DNA of 64,000 bases from Streptomyces sp. NBRC 109706 (GTDB lineage Bacteria; Actinomycetota; Actinomycetes; Streptomycetales; Streptomycetaceae). The position numbers and the translations under genes were made by a program. Position 1 is the first letter of the stretch; each line of letters opens with the position of its first letter. Under the pieces are notes generated by a model. It was not told the DNA's origin. It searched no databases and was given only the letters and a program-made list of their open reading frames with translations. Positions 37,021 to 45,143 of this stretch are shown here, piece after piece. The stretch is from the NCBI RefSeq assembly GCF_000974485.1, contig NZ_BBOM01000004.1, positions 434,001-498,000 on the forward strand, read 5' to 3'.

Positions 37021-38055
37021 TCAGTCCCGGTAGCGGGGTTCCGGACGGGTGACGGCGCCCGGCGGGAGGTAGTCGCTGAGCCATGTGTCGAACGCGTCCT
37101 GCCAGCGGCTGTCGTTCTCGTCGCCGATGTAGTCCTCCAGCACGGCGTTCACCCAACGCACCAGATCGTCGTCGCCGGGCCGCATCGCCACACCGTAGGA
37201 CTCGACGGTCAGCTCGTCCCCCACCAGCTGCATCGAGGGGTCCTGCGCGACATGCCCGGCGGCCAGCGCACTGTCCGTCATCAGGGCGTCGGCGTCGCCG
37301 AGTTGGATCTGCACCAGGCAGTCGAGGTGGTTGGGCTTCTCCATCAACTCCGCGTTGTGCTCGCGCCGTTTCAGCTCCAGGCTGGCCGTGGACTCCTGGG
37401 CGCTGCACACCGTGAGGCCGTCAACCGTCTCGTCGAGGCCGGTGACCTCGGACTGTCTGGGCACCAGCAGCTGTTGGCCGGTCTGGAAGTAGGGGATGGA
37501 GAAGGCGACTTCCTCCAGCCGCTCACAGGTGATGGACATGCTGCGCACCACCATGTCCACATGGTTGCGTTCCAGCGCCCTCTCCCGTTCGGCGGTGGGG
37601 ATGGCGCGGAGGACCAACTCGCCACCGGGGTCGAGCACATCGTCGGCGATGGCCTGGGCCAGCTCGATGTCGAAGCCGACCAGCTCCCCGGACTGCGGCT
37701 CCCGGTAGCCCCAGCGGTAGCTGTTCTGGTCGACGCCGATGACCAGCCGCCCTCTCGCGTTGATGGCGTCCACCGTGCTGCCGCCGGCGCGGCTGGCGGG
37801 CTGCGGGGACTCCGCCGGGTCGAAGGGCACCCCGTCCGCGTCCCGGCACACCTCCGGGGCGGCGGTGGGCACCGGATTCCGGGTCATGGCCTGGGCGGCC
37901 TCGCTGGCCCCGCCGGGCGGCGGCCCCGGTGGCACGCTCGCCCCCTCGGGCAGCGAGCCGATCATCACCGTGCCGGCCAACATCAGCCCGGCGGCGCCCA
38001 ACAGCAACGCCCGCCGGTCCCGCGCCGCTCCGCGCCCGCGTCTCGTTCGTCGCAT
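37021..38055 (-). CDS. glnH: GlnH-like glutamate/amino-acid-binding protein
   Basis: A 344-residue protein; the ATG at 38055 has GGAGGG nine bases upstream. A hydrophobic N-terminal segment (residues ~14-35) exports or anchors it. The type II periplasmic-binding domain spans about 95-330, with LVIGVDQNSYRWGYR, LVGFDIELAQAIA, MVVRSMSIT and CSAQESTA. It resembles the GlnH sensor that feeds GlnX and PknG in mycobacteria. Unlike that lipoprotein, no lipobox cysteine follows the hydrophobic segment, so it may stay membrane-anchored or be secreted. No transporter permease is adjacent, which supports a sensing role. Confidence 0.85.
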   Translation of the reverse strand: MRRTRRGRGAARDRRALLLGAAGLMLAGTVMIGSLPEGASVPPGPPPGGASEAAQAMTRNPVPTAAPEVCRDADGVPFDPAESPQPASRAGGSTVDAINARGRLVIGVDQNSYRWGYREPQSGELVGFDIELAQAIADDVLDPGGELVLRAIPTAERERALERNHVDMVVRSMSITCERLEEVAFSIPYFQTGQQLLVPRQSEVTGLDETVDGLTVCSAQESTASLELKRREHNAELMEKPNHLDCLVQIQLGDADALMTDSALAAGHVAQDPSMQLVGDELTVESYGVAMRPGDDDLVRWVNAVLEDYIGDENDSRWQDAFDTWLSDYLPPGAVTRPEPRYRD

Positions 38056-38123
38056 GGTCCCCACCCTCCGTTCGCCGTCCGGGCGGCGGTCGTCCGCCGG
38101 CCGGCGGCGCCCGCTCGCCCCGT

Positions 38124-39590
38124 TCACCGGTACTCCGCCAACCGGCGTCCGATCCCCAGCACGATCGCGGTGCCGGCGAGCAGGGCGAGTCCGACGGCCA
38201 ACGAGGGCACCGGGCCGAGCCAGTTGACGCCGCTGCCGACCGCCGCCCGGAACTCCTTCTGCTGCAGACCGACCGCGTCCCTCAACTCGCCGTCCACCCG
38301 GTCGAAGGACTGCCCGGTCGAGTCCGTCTCCCCGATCACCAGCTGGATCGCTTCCTCGTAGTCGCCCTCGGTCTCGGCCGTCGTGACGTCCCCGTGCCGC
38401 TGCCGCCACTGCTGGGAGGCCGCGATCGCGGCCTCCACCTGGGCCCCGCCCGCCTCGCTCCCGACGCGCGTCAACGCCTGTCTGAGCAGCCCGGCCTCGG
38501 CCCCTTCGTCATCGGCCAACAACCGGTCCATGGAAGCCTGGTAGTCGTCCTCGAACGTGGTGTTGTTCTGCGCGGTCGCGATATCGCCGCCGCGCGACAC
38601 CAGCGTCAGATTCTCCGAACCGCGCGCCCGCATCGCCTCCGTCCACGCGTCGCTGAGCGTGGTGAGCGCCTGGCCGGGGCCGTTCTCCGCGTCGTTCAAC
38701 GCCGATCTGGCGAGGGTGTGCGCGCCGACCAGCCAGGCCAGCAGCAGGCCGGCGGCGGCGGTGGCGGCCACCAGGCCCGGGTTCAGCACCCGGTTGGTGC
38801 GCCGGTACTGCCGCCACTGGGCCCAGCCGAGCGCCGCCAGCGCGGCGCCGCCCAGGGCCGTGGAGAGCCATGGCCAGGCGCGGGCGTCGGCCAGATCCCG
38901 CTGGTAGCGGGCGGTCTCCAGCTCGTACAGCTCGGCGGCCGGGTCGAGCAGCGTCTCCTGCATCTGCTCGTCGGCATAGCGCAGATAGGCGCTGCCCAGC
39001 GGCAGGCCCTGGCGGTCGTTGGCCCTGGCGGTCTCCACCAGCCCGGTGTATGTCGGCAGTTCGGCGTTGAGCCCGGTGATCAACGCCTCCGCCGCGTCCG
39101 AGTCACCGACCTGCCCGGCCGCCGAGGAGAGCAGGGTGGAGGCGTTGCCGATGCGCTCCTCGTAGCGCTCGCGCACCTCGGGCTTCTCGTCGGCGCCGGC
39201 CAGGAAGCCGCTGGCCGCCGTGGTGTTGGCGTCGGCCAGCGAACGGTAGATGTCGGCCGCGGCGCGGCTCAGCGGCTGACTGCTCTGCCGCGCGGTCTTG
39301 GCCGCCTCCGCCCGATCCGACAGCTCGGCGTAGGTGCTCAGCCCGAACAGCAGCGTCAACCCGGCCAACACCGCCCCGATCAACCGCAGTCGACCCGGCT
39401 CGGTGCCCATGGCCGCACGCAGCCGGCCGGCGTTCTCCACGAACGCGCTCCGCCGGCGCGGCGGGGCGGACGGCGGCGGGTCGACCGAGGGGAGAACGGG
39501 CCGGGGCGACGGCAGCGACGCCCCCGCCCCGGCGCGCGGAGCCGGCGCGGCCGGCCCCGAGACGGGCGGGGCGGTCGGTGGCTGGGTCAC
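38124..39590 (-). CDS. glnX: GlnX-like membrane sensor protein
   Basis: A 488-residue protein from a GTG start. A Pro-rich cytosolic N-terminus (1-65) precedes a membrane helix near 70 (LIGAVLAGLTLLFGLSTY), an extracytoplasmic helical domain (~90-235), two helices near 240-300, a second helical domain (~300-440) and a last helix (LAVGLALLAGTAIVLGIG). This four-helix, two-sensor-domain layout matches GlnX, which with GlnH relays Asp/Glu availability to PknG. It is the first gene of the leftward run to the phosphatase. Symbol given by context and topology. Confidence 0.72.
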   Translation of the reverse strand: MTQPPTAPPVSGPAAPAPRAGAGASLPSPRPVLPSVDPPPSAPPRRRSAFVENAGRLRAAMGTEPGRLRLIGAVLAGLTLLFGLSTYAELSDRAEAAKTARQSSQPLSRAAADIYRSLADANTTAASGFLAGADEKPEVRERYEERIGNASTLLSSAAGQVGDSDAAEALITGLNAELPTYTGLVETARANDRQGLPLGSAYLRYADEQMQETLLDPAAELYELETARYQRDLADARAWPWLSTALGGAALAALGWAQWRQYRRTNRVLNPGLVAATAAAGLLLAWLVGAHTLARSALNDAENGPGQALTTLSDAWTEAMRARGSENLTLVSRGGDIATAQNNTTFEDDYQASMDRLLADDEGAEAGLLRQALTRVGSEAGGAQVEAAIAASQQWRQRHGDVTTAETEGDYEEAIQLVIGETDSTGQSFDRVDGELRDAVGLQQKEFRAAVGSGVNWLGPVPSLAVGLALLAGTAIVLGIGRRLAEYR

Positions 39591-39797
39591 GTGGTGGGCC
39601 CTCCCCCTCGCGATGTCGGCATGGGCCACGGCCAGCAGTATGCCGTTTGGCGTGCCGGACCACACGGCACTTGCCCGGATCTTGTCGCATTCGCGATCTT
39701 TCCCCGGGGCGCCGAACGGGCCATGGCACCCGACTCCTCTCCGGGAACGCGCCGCCCCCGAGCGCGCTCCCCGCCGCGCCCGGTCGAGCCGGGCCTG

Positions 39798-40430
39798 TCA
39801 GAGCCGCAGGCCGAAGTACAGGGTCTCCGAACTCCCGTCCGGGGGCGGGATCTCGTGGAAGCCCATCCGCCGGTAGAAGGCGCCCGCTCTGGTGTTCGCC
39901 GGGTTCATACCCAGGTGCAGGCCGGGCACTCCGCGCTCGCGCAGCGCGTCGACGAACGTCGTCATCAACCGACTGCCGAGCCCCCGGTGTTGGCCCTCGG
40001 GCAGCAGGTCGATATGGAGATGCGCCGGATAGTCGACGGCGAGCGAGGGCACCAGCATCGCCTCGGCGTGGTGCAACAGATGACGCAGCCCCTCGTCCCG
40101 GCCGGCCGGCGGCTCGGCCGGCGCGGGGAAGCGCTCGGCGACGGTGGGCAGCCAGCGCTCCCGGAACTCCCGGTAGAACCGGGTGCTGTCGGTGGTGCCG
40201 AGGACATAGCCGATGGGCCGCTCACCGTTGTCGACGACGAAGACCAGCTCCGGCTCCAACTCGGCGTAGGGCGTTGCGAAGATCGCCGGGAAGATCTCCG
40301 GCTCGGCGAAGTGCCCTGTGGCGTCCTCGCCCGCGTGGGCGGTGCGTATGCAGATGTCTTCCAGCGCGGCGCGGTCACCGGGACGGTAGCCGCGAACGGT
40401 GACGGGTCGGGTGTTGTGCATGGCGGTCAT
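39798..40430 (-). CDS. GNAT-family N-acetyltransferase
   Basis: About 210 residues; ATG at 40430, or 40421 three codons later. The fold is recognisable from RGYRPGDRAALEDICIRTA at the start, PIGYVLGTTD, the acetyl-CoA loop LLPEGQHRGLGSRL and MNPANTRAGAFYRRMGFHE. Length and motifs are typical. The substrate is unknown; relatives acetylate small amines or proteins. It stands alone between the GlnX-like and mechanosensitive-channel genes. Confidence 0.88.
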   Translation of the reverse strand: MTAMHNTRPVTVRGYRPGDRAALEDICIRTAHAGEDATGHFAEPEIFPAIFATPYAELEPELVFVVDNGERPIGYVLGTTDSTRFYREFRERWLPTVAERFPAPAEPPAGRDEGLRHLLHHAEAMLVPSLAVDYPAHLHIDLLPEGQHRGLGSRLMTTFVDALRERGVPGLHLGMNPANTRAGAFYRRMGFHEIPPPDGSSETLYFGLRL

Positions 40431-40480
40431 TCTGCGCCAGACCTCCCCCGACCGGCAGGGGGTTGTCGTCCCGGTAACCG

Positions 40481-41350
40481 TCAGTCCGTCGGCTTGGCCA
40501 GGGAGACGTCGGGGCCGTCCACCTGCGAGATGCCGGCCGCGTCCAACGCGCTCTTGATGCGCCAGCGCAGCTCCCGCTCCACCGGCTCCGCCTTCCCCGG
40601 CGGGGTCTTCACGCTGACCTTGAGGACCATCGACTCCAGCGCCACCGAGGTCAGGCCCAGCACCTCGACCGGCTCCCACAGCAGCTCGTGCCAGGGCTCG
40701 GCCGCCGACATCTCGGCGCCGGCCTCCTCGATCAGCTTGCGGACCCGCGCCACATCGACGTCCGAGGCCACCGCCACCTCGACCGAGGCGGTCGCCCAGC
40801 CCTGGCTGAGGTTCCCCACCCGCTTCATCTCCCCGTTGCGCACGTACCAGATGGCGCCGTTCTCGCCACGCAGCGTGGTCACCCGCAGGCCGATCTCCAG
40901 CACGGTGCCGGTGACCTCGCCCGCGTCGATGGTGTCGCCCACCCCGTACTGGTCCTCCAGCAGCATGAACATCCCGCTCAGCACGTCGGTCACCAGATTG
41001 CGCGCCCCGAAGCCGATGGCCACGCCGACGATGCCCGCGCTGGCCACCAGCGGGCCGAGCTGGATGCCCAGTTGGGAGAGGACCATCAGCGCGGCCGTGC
41101 CCAGGATCAGCACCGAGGCGGCGCTGCGCAGCACCGAGCCGATGGCCTCCGACCGCTGCCGGCGACGTTCCGCGTTCACCAGCCGGCCGCCGCGCGCCGC
41201 CCGCCGCTTGCTGTCCTTCTCGCCCTCCCGGTTGAGCCGCGCGATCAGCCGGCTCAGGGAACGGCGCACCACGAAGCGCACGGCGAACGCGACCACCGTG
41301 ATCAGCAGAATGCGCAGCGCCACCGCCAGCCAGGTCTCCCAGTTGCCCAT
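40481..41350 (-). CDS. MscS-type small-conductance mechanosensitive channel
   Basis: A 289-residue protein; ATG at 41350 with GGAGAGG upstream, and a GTG at 41368 would add six residues. Membrane helices lie near 6-25, 72-92 and 98-120. The pore-lining helix and beta domain include GVAIGFGARNLVTDVLSGMF and LEDQYGVGDTI, the MscS signature. It opens on membrane tension during osmotic downshock. Length fits the family. Confidence 0.92.
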   Translation of the reverse strand: MGNWETWLAVALRILLITVVAFAVRFVVRRSLSRLIARLNREGEKDSKRRAARGGRLVNAERRRQRSEAIGSVLRSAASVLILGTAALMVLSQLGIQLGPLVASAGIVGVAIGFGARNLVTDVLSGMFMLLEDQYGVGDTIDAGEVTGTVLEIGLRVTTLRGENGAIWYVRNGEMKRVGNLSQGWATASVEVAVASDVDVARVRKLIEEAGAEMSAAEPWHELLWEPVEVLGLTSVALESMVLKVSVKTPPGKAEPVERELRWRIKSALDAAGISQVDGPDVSLAKPTD

Positions 41351-41584
41351 GCGGCCCTCTCCGCTCACCCGTTCCTCGCCCCGTGCCGCGGTCAACCGTA
41401 ATCGGCGCGCGGCCCGGGACGGCGCGGGTCCCGAGGGGGCGGGGGGAAACCCGGGGCGGACGTGGCGGATGACACATGGGACACATTCCCGGATCGTGGT
41501 GGCGCCGGTGCCCCTGCCCACGACACACTGAGGGAGATCGTCACGGCGCGAGCCACGTGCCGCCGACGGAAACGGAGGGCGTTC

Positions 41585-42184
41585 GTGCCACACGTCTTGG
41601 TCCTCAACGCTTCGTACGAGCCGCTGGGTGTCGTGCCGGTCCGCCGCGCGCTCATCCTGCTGCTCAACGACAAGGCCGTCAGCCTGGAGAGCTCGGGGCT
41701 GCTGATGCGCAGCGCCAGCCACGCCATTCCGGCGCCCAGCGTGGTCAGGCTGAAACGCTTTGTGCGTGTCCCCTACCGCACCGCCGTGCCGCTGACCCGA
41801 CGTGCGCTCTTCGCGCGGGACGGCGGCCGTTGTGCTTACTGCGGCGGAGTGGCCACCAGCGTCGATCATGTGATCCCGCGCAGCCGAGGCGGCCAGCACG
41901 CCTGGGACAACGTCGTCGCGGCCTGTCGCAGTTGCAACCACATCAAGGCCGACCGGCAGGTCGCCGAGCTGGGCTGGCGGCTGCGCCACCCGCCGGGGCC
42001 GCCCTCGGGCCTGGCCTGGCGCATCATCGGCACCGGGCACCGCGATCCGCGCTGGCTCCCCTATCTGCGGCCCTACGGCGCCGATGACGCGCTCGCCAGG
42101 ATCGAGGCCCATCCGGTCCGCGCGGGGAAGGGCGGCAAGCCGGCCAAGCCCGTCAAGCCGAGCGAGCCGGCCGAGTCCGTCTGA
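41585..42184 (+). CDS. HNH endonuclease family protein
   Basis: A 199-residue protein. The GTG at 41585 (VPHVLVLNASYEPLG) has GGAGG seven bases upstream and fits the family start better than the ATG at 41462. Residues ~80-125 hold the HNH motif: CAYCGG, SVDHVIPRSRGG, DNVVAACRSCN, with four zinc cysteines. The C-terminus is Lys/Pro-rich. Members are widespread in actinobacterial chromosomes; the target is unknown. Confidence 0.87.
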   Translation: MPHVLVLNASYEPLGVVPVRRALILLLNDKAVSLESSGLLMRSASHAIPAPSVVRLKRFVRVPYRTAVPLTRRALFARDGGRCAYCGGVATSVDHVIPRSRGGQHAWDNVVAACRSCNHIKADRQVAELGWRLRHPPGPPSGLAWRIIGTGHRDPRWLPYLRPYGADDALARIEAHPVRAGKGGKPAKPVKPSEPAESV

Positions 42185-42413
42185 CACCCCCGCGCCCTCA
42201 CCCGATCGGATGGCCGGCGCCCGGCCTCGCCGGCCGGCGGACCAGGCCCCGTCCGATCGCGAAAAACATGGGCCTGTCGGGCCCTGCGGCAACAAGATTT
42301 CTCGCGTCGACCGACGTGAGGTGCGCCGCTTTCCCGTCGCGGCCACGGATGCGATGACGTTCACTGGGTAGAGCAGTACCCAAGACGACTGCCGTCCCTG
42401 AACGGAGACCCCC

Positions 42414-42641
42414 GTGGCCGTTGCCACTCGGAACCAGTGCAAAAGCAAACGTGTCAGCCAGCAGGGCCCGCCGCCGATGATCGGTGTGCCCGCCCAGGCC
42501 GCCGCCCGTGAGGTGCCGCTCACCAGCGAGCCCCCGCTCGGCGATCTCGCCCCCCTCACCTCGGAACAGCCCCTGGCCGCCCAGTCGCCCCTGGTCTCCG
42601 AGCCCAGCGGTCGCGGGGGCGCGGAGGCCATCGGCGTCTGA
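42414..42641 (+). CDS. Small Pro/Ser-rich protein coupled to malQ
   Basis: A 75-residue frame from a GTG with GGAGA upstream. It carries an approximate repeat (PLTSEPPLGDLA, PLTSEQPLAAQS, PLVSEPS) and looks disordered. Its TGA overlaps the malQ ATG by one base (TGATG), suggesting real translation, either as a small protein or as a leader that couples ribosomes to malQ. I do not recognise it. Confidence 0.5.
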   Translation: MAVATRNQCKSKRVSQQGPPPMIGVPAQAAAREVPLTSEPPLGDLAPLTSEQPLAAQSPLVSEPSGRGGAEAIGV

Positions 42642-44704
42642 TGGACGCCCTGGCGCGGCTCGCCGCCGCCCACTCGGTGGCCACCTCCTACGCCCCCTCG
42701 CCCGGGGAGTCCATCGAGGTACCCAGGTCCACGGTGGTGGCCGTGCTCGCGGCGCTCGGCGTGGACGCCGGCACCCCGGCCGCCGTCGAAGCGGCGCTCG
42801 CCCAACGGGCCGAACGGACCCGACGGCTGCTGCCCCCCACCCTGGTGGCCCGACCGAGCGCCCCCGTCACCCCGCCGCCGGTGCCCGCCGGCACCGTGTG
42901 CACGCTGGTCCTGGAGGACGGTTCACGCCGCCCGCTGGACGCGACGCCGCCCCCCGTCGGCCGGCACACCCTGCACGCGCTGGCGCCCGACGGGCGCGCC
43001 GCCCACGCCACGGTGCTCGTTCCCCCCGACACCGCGCCCACCCCCGGGGCGCGGGACATCGGGCTGATGGTCCAGCTCTACTCGCTGCTCTCGCGCGACT
43101 CCTGGGGCATGGGCGACCTGGCCGACCTCGCCGCGCTGGCGCGCTGGGCGGGCCCCGCGCTCGGCGTCGGCTTCCTCCAGCTCAACCCGCTGCACGCGGC
43201 CGTCCCGGCGCCCGAGGGCGAGACGGTCGATCCGTCCCCCTACCGCCCGGCCACCCGCCGCTTCGCCGATCCGGTGCATCTGCGGATCGAGGCGATCCCC
43301 GAGTACGCCGCGCTGGACGCGGCGGCCCGCGCCCGCGTCGCACCGCTGCTGGAACGGGCCGCCCGGTTGCGCCGGGCGGTGCTCGACGAACGCGCCCCCA
43401 TCGACCGGGACGCCGTCTGGGCGGCCAAGCGCGCCGCGCTGGAGATCCTGCACCCGGTGCCGCTGGACGCGGCGCGGGCCGCCGCGTTCCGCGCCTACCA
43501 GGACGACTGCGGACAGGCCCTCACCGACCACGCCACCTGGTGCGCCCTGGTCGAGCTGCACGGACCCGACTGGCACCGCTGGCCCGCCGGGCTGCGCCGC
43601 CCCGACACCGCCGAGACGGCCGCCGCCCGGGACGCGCACCGCCCGCTGGTCGACTTCCACCGCTGGCTGACCTGGCTCACCGATGTCCAACTGGCCGACG
43701 CCCAACGCGCCGCCAGGGACGCCGGCATGGGCATCGGCCTGCTGCACGATCTGGCCGTCGGCGTCCACCCCGACGGCTCCGACGCCTGGGCCGGCCAGGA
43801 TGTGCTGGCCGACGGCATGTCGGTCGGCGCGCCCCCCGACACCTTCAACGAACGCGGCCAGGACTGGGGCCTGCCGCCCTGGCGGCCCGACGCGCTGGCC
43901 GAGGCCGGCTACGCGCCCTGTCTTGAGCTGGCCGGCGCCCTGGCCCGGCACGCCGGCGGGCTGCGCGTCGACCATGTGATGGGACAGTTCCGGCTCTGGT
44001 GGATCCCCCGGGGCGCCGAGCCGCGCGACGGCACCTATGTCGGCTATGACGCGGACGCGATGCTCGCCGTGCTGGCACTGGCCGCGCACCGGGCCGGCGC
44101 CGTGCTGGTCGGCGAGGACCTGGGCACGGTCGAGCCCGGCGTCCGGGAGCGGCTGGCCGAACGCGGCGTCGCCGGCACCTCGGTGCTGTGGTTCGAACGC
44201 CACTGGGACCGCGAAGGCCGCCCGCCGCTCGACCCGGCGGACTGGCGCGCCAACTGCCTGGCCACGGTCACCACCCACGATCTGCCGGCCACCGCCGGCC
44301 GGTTCGACGGATCCGACGTCCGGCTGCGCCGCCGGCTCGGCCTGCTGACCGAGCCGGATCGGGCCGTCGCCGAGGCGGACGCCGAGGTGCGGGACTGGAC
44401 GGCCACCTTCCGCCGCATGGGGCTGCTGGGGGACGGCCCGGCCGAGGAGGAGGCGGCCGAGGAGGAGTGGATCGCCGCCGCCTACCGCTTTCTGGCGCTG
44501 ACCCCGGCCCGGCTGGTCGGCGTCTGGCTCCCCGACGGCCTCGGCGACCGCCGCCCGCAGAACGTCCCCGGCACCTGGCGCCAATACCCCAACTGGCGGC
44601 TGCCGGTGGCCGATGCCGGCGGACGCCCCATCCCCCTGGAGGAGCTGACCGCGTCCGAGCGGTTGGCCCGGCTGGTCGCCTCGGTACGCGACCCGGGGCC
44701 CTGA
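42641..44704 (+). CDS. malQ: 4-alpha-glucanotransferase (amylomaltase)
   Basis: A 687-residue GH77 enzyme that moves maltooligosaccharide chains between 1,4-alpha-glucans. Features in order are LYSLLSRDSWGMGDL, FLQLNPLHA, ASACCTI-free N-domain (1-140), nucleophile Asp in LRVDHVMGQFRLWW, acid/base Glu in LVGEDLGTVEPGV, and the third carboxylate in TTHDLPATAG. The extra N-terminal ~140 residues are usual in the actinobacterial type. It overlaps the small gene at 42414. Confidence 0.94.
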   Translation: MDALARLAAAHSVATSYAPSPGESIEVPRSTVVAVLAALGVDAGTPAAVEAALAQRAERTRRLLPPTLVARPSAPVTPPPVPAGTVCTLVLEDGSRRPLDATPPPVGRHTLHALAPDGRAAHATVLVPPDTAPTPGARDIGLMVQLYSLLSRDSWGMGDLADLAALARWAGPALGVGFLQLNPLHAAVPAPEGETVDPSPYRPATRRFADPVHLRIEAIPEYAALDAAARARVAPLLERAARLRRAVLDERAPIDRDAVWAAKRAALEILHPVPLDAARAAAFRAYQDDCGQALTDHATWCALVELHGPDWHRWPAGLRRPDTAETAAARDAHRPLVDFHRWLTWLTDVQLADAQRAARDAGMGIGLLHDLAVGVHPDGSDAWAGQDVLADGMSVGAPPDTFNERGQDWGLPPWRPDALAEAGYAPCLELAGALARHAGGLRVDHVMGQFRLWWIPRGAEPRDGTYVGYDADAMLAVLALAAHRAGAVLVGEDLGTVEPGVRERLAERGVAGTSVLWFERHWDREGRPPLDPADWRANCLATVTTHDLPATAGRFDGSDVRLRRRLGLLTEPDRAVAEADAEVRDWTATFRRMGLLGDGPAEEEAAEEEWIAAAYRFLALTPARLVGVWLPDGLGDRRPQNVPGTWRQYPNWRLPVADAGGRPIPLEELTASERLARLVASVRDPGP

Positions 44705-44741
44705 GCCACGGCCGGCGCGAGGCGTTCGTTAGTGTGGGGGC

Positions 44742-44966
44742 GTGGTCAACATGAACAAGAAGCGTGCCGCCGCGGTCACACTCGGCACGGTGCTGCTGAT
44801 GACGCTGTCCTCCCCGGCCGCCCACGCCGCGTTGCACCGTGACGACGGCGACGACCCCGGCACCGGCCTGAGCATCGCCGAGACGCTGGGCCTGTTCGTG
44901 GTGGCGCCCGTCGTTCTCTTCGCGCTGATCGCCTGGGCCGTCGTCCTCGGCGAACGCAAGCGCTGA
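44742..44966 (+). CDS. Small membrane protein with signal peptide
   Basis: A 74-residue protein; GTG at 44742 or ATG at 44751. An N-terminal signal peptide ends near AAHAALHRD. An acidic stretch (DDGDDPGTG) and one membrane helix (LFVVAPVVLFALIAWAVVL) follow, with a short basic tail ERKR. Function unknown. A strong convergent terminator follows. Confidence 0.75.
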   Translation: MVNMNKKRAAAVTLGTVLLMTLSSPAAHAALHRDDGDDPGTGLSIAETLGLFVVAPVVLFALIAWAVVLGERKR

Positions 44967-45099
44967 CGCCTTCCCGGCGGAGCCACGCGAGCTCCCGCCC
45001 GCCCCGACGGTCTTCGGCCGACGGCCGCGCCGGCACAGCGGATCGCCGGCCCCGGAGATCCGCCGGCAGGCTCCGGCTCCGACGCCCTCGACGGTCTTC

Positions 45100-45126
45100 G
45101 GCCGGGCCCTCCTTCGGGGCCCGGCC
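45100..45126. terminator. Bidirectional terminator between convergent genes
   Basis: GGCCGGGCCC at 45100-45109 pairs perfectly with GGGCCCGGCC at 45117-45126 across a TCCTTCG loop. It lies between the small membrane gene and the end of pepN. A 15-base sequence GACGGTCTTCGGCCG occurs twice near it, around 45007 and 45090. Confidence 0.8.
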
Positions 45127-45143
45127 GAATCGGCTTCCGGCGG

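Noticed and set aside
37929..41531. A 1,200-codon plus-strand frame opposite GlnX-like, GNAT and MscS genes
   Set aside because: Low-complexity Arg/Pro/Gly translation with no domain; the minus-strand genes explain the region.
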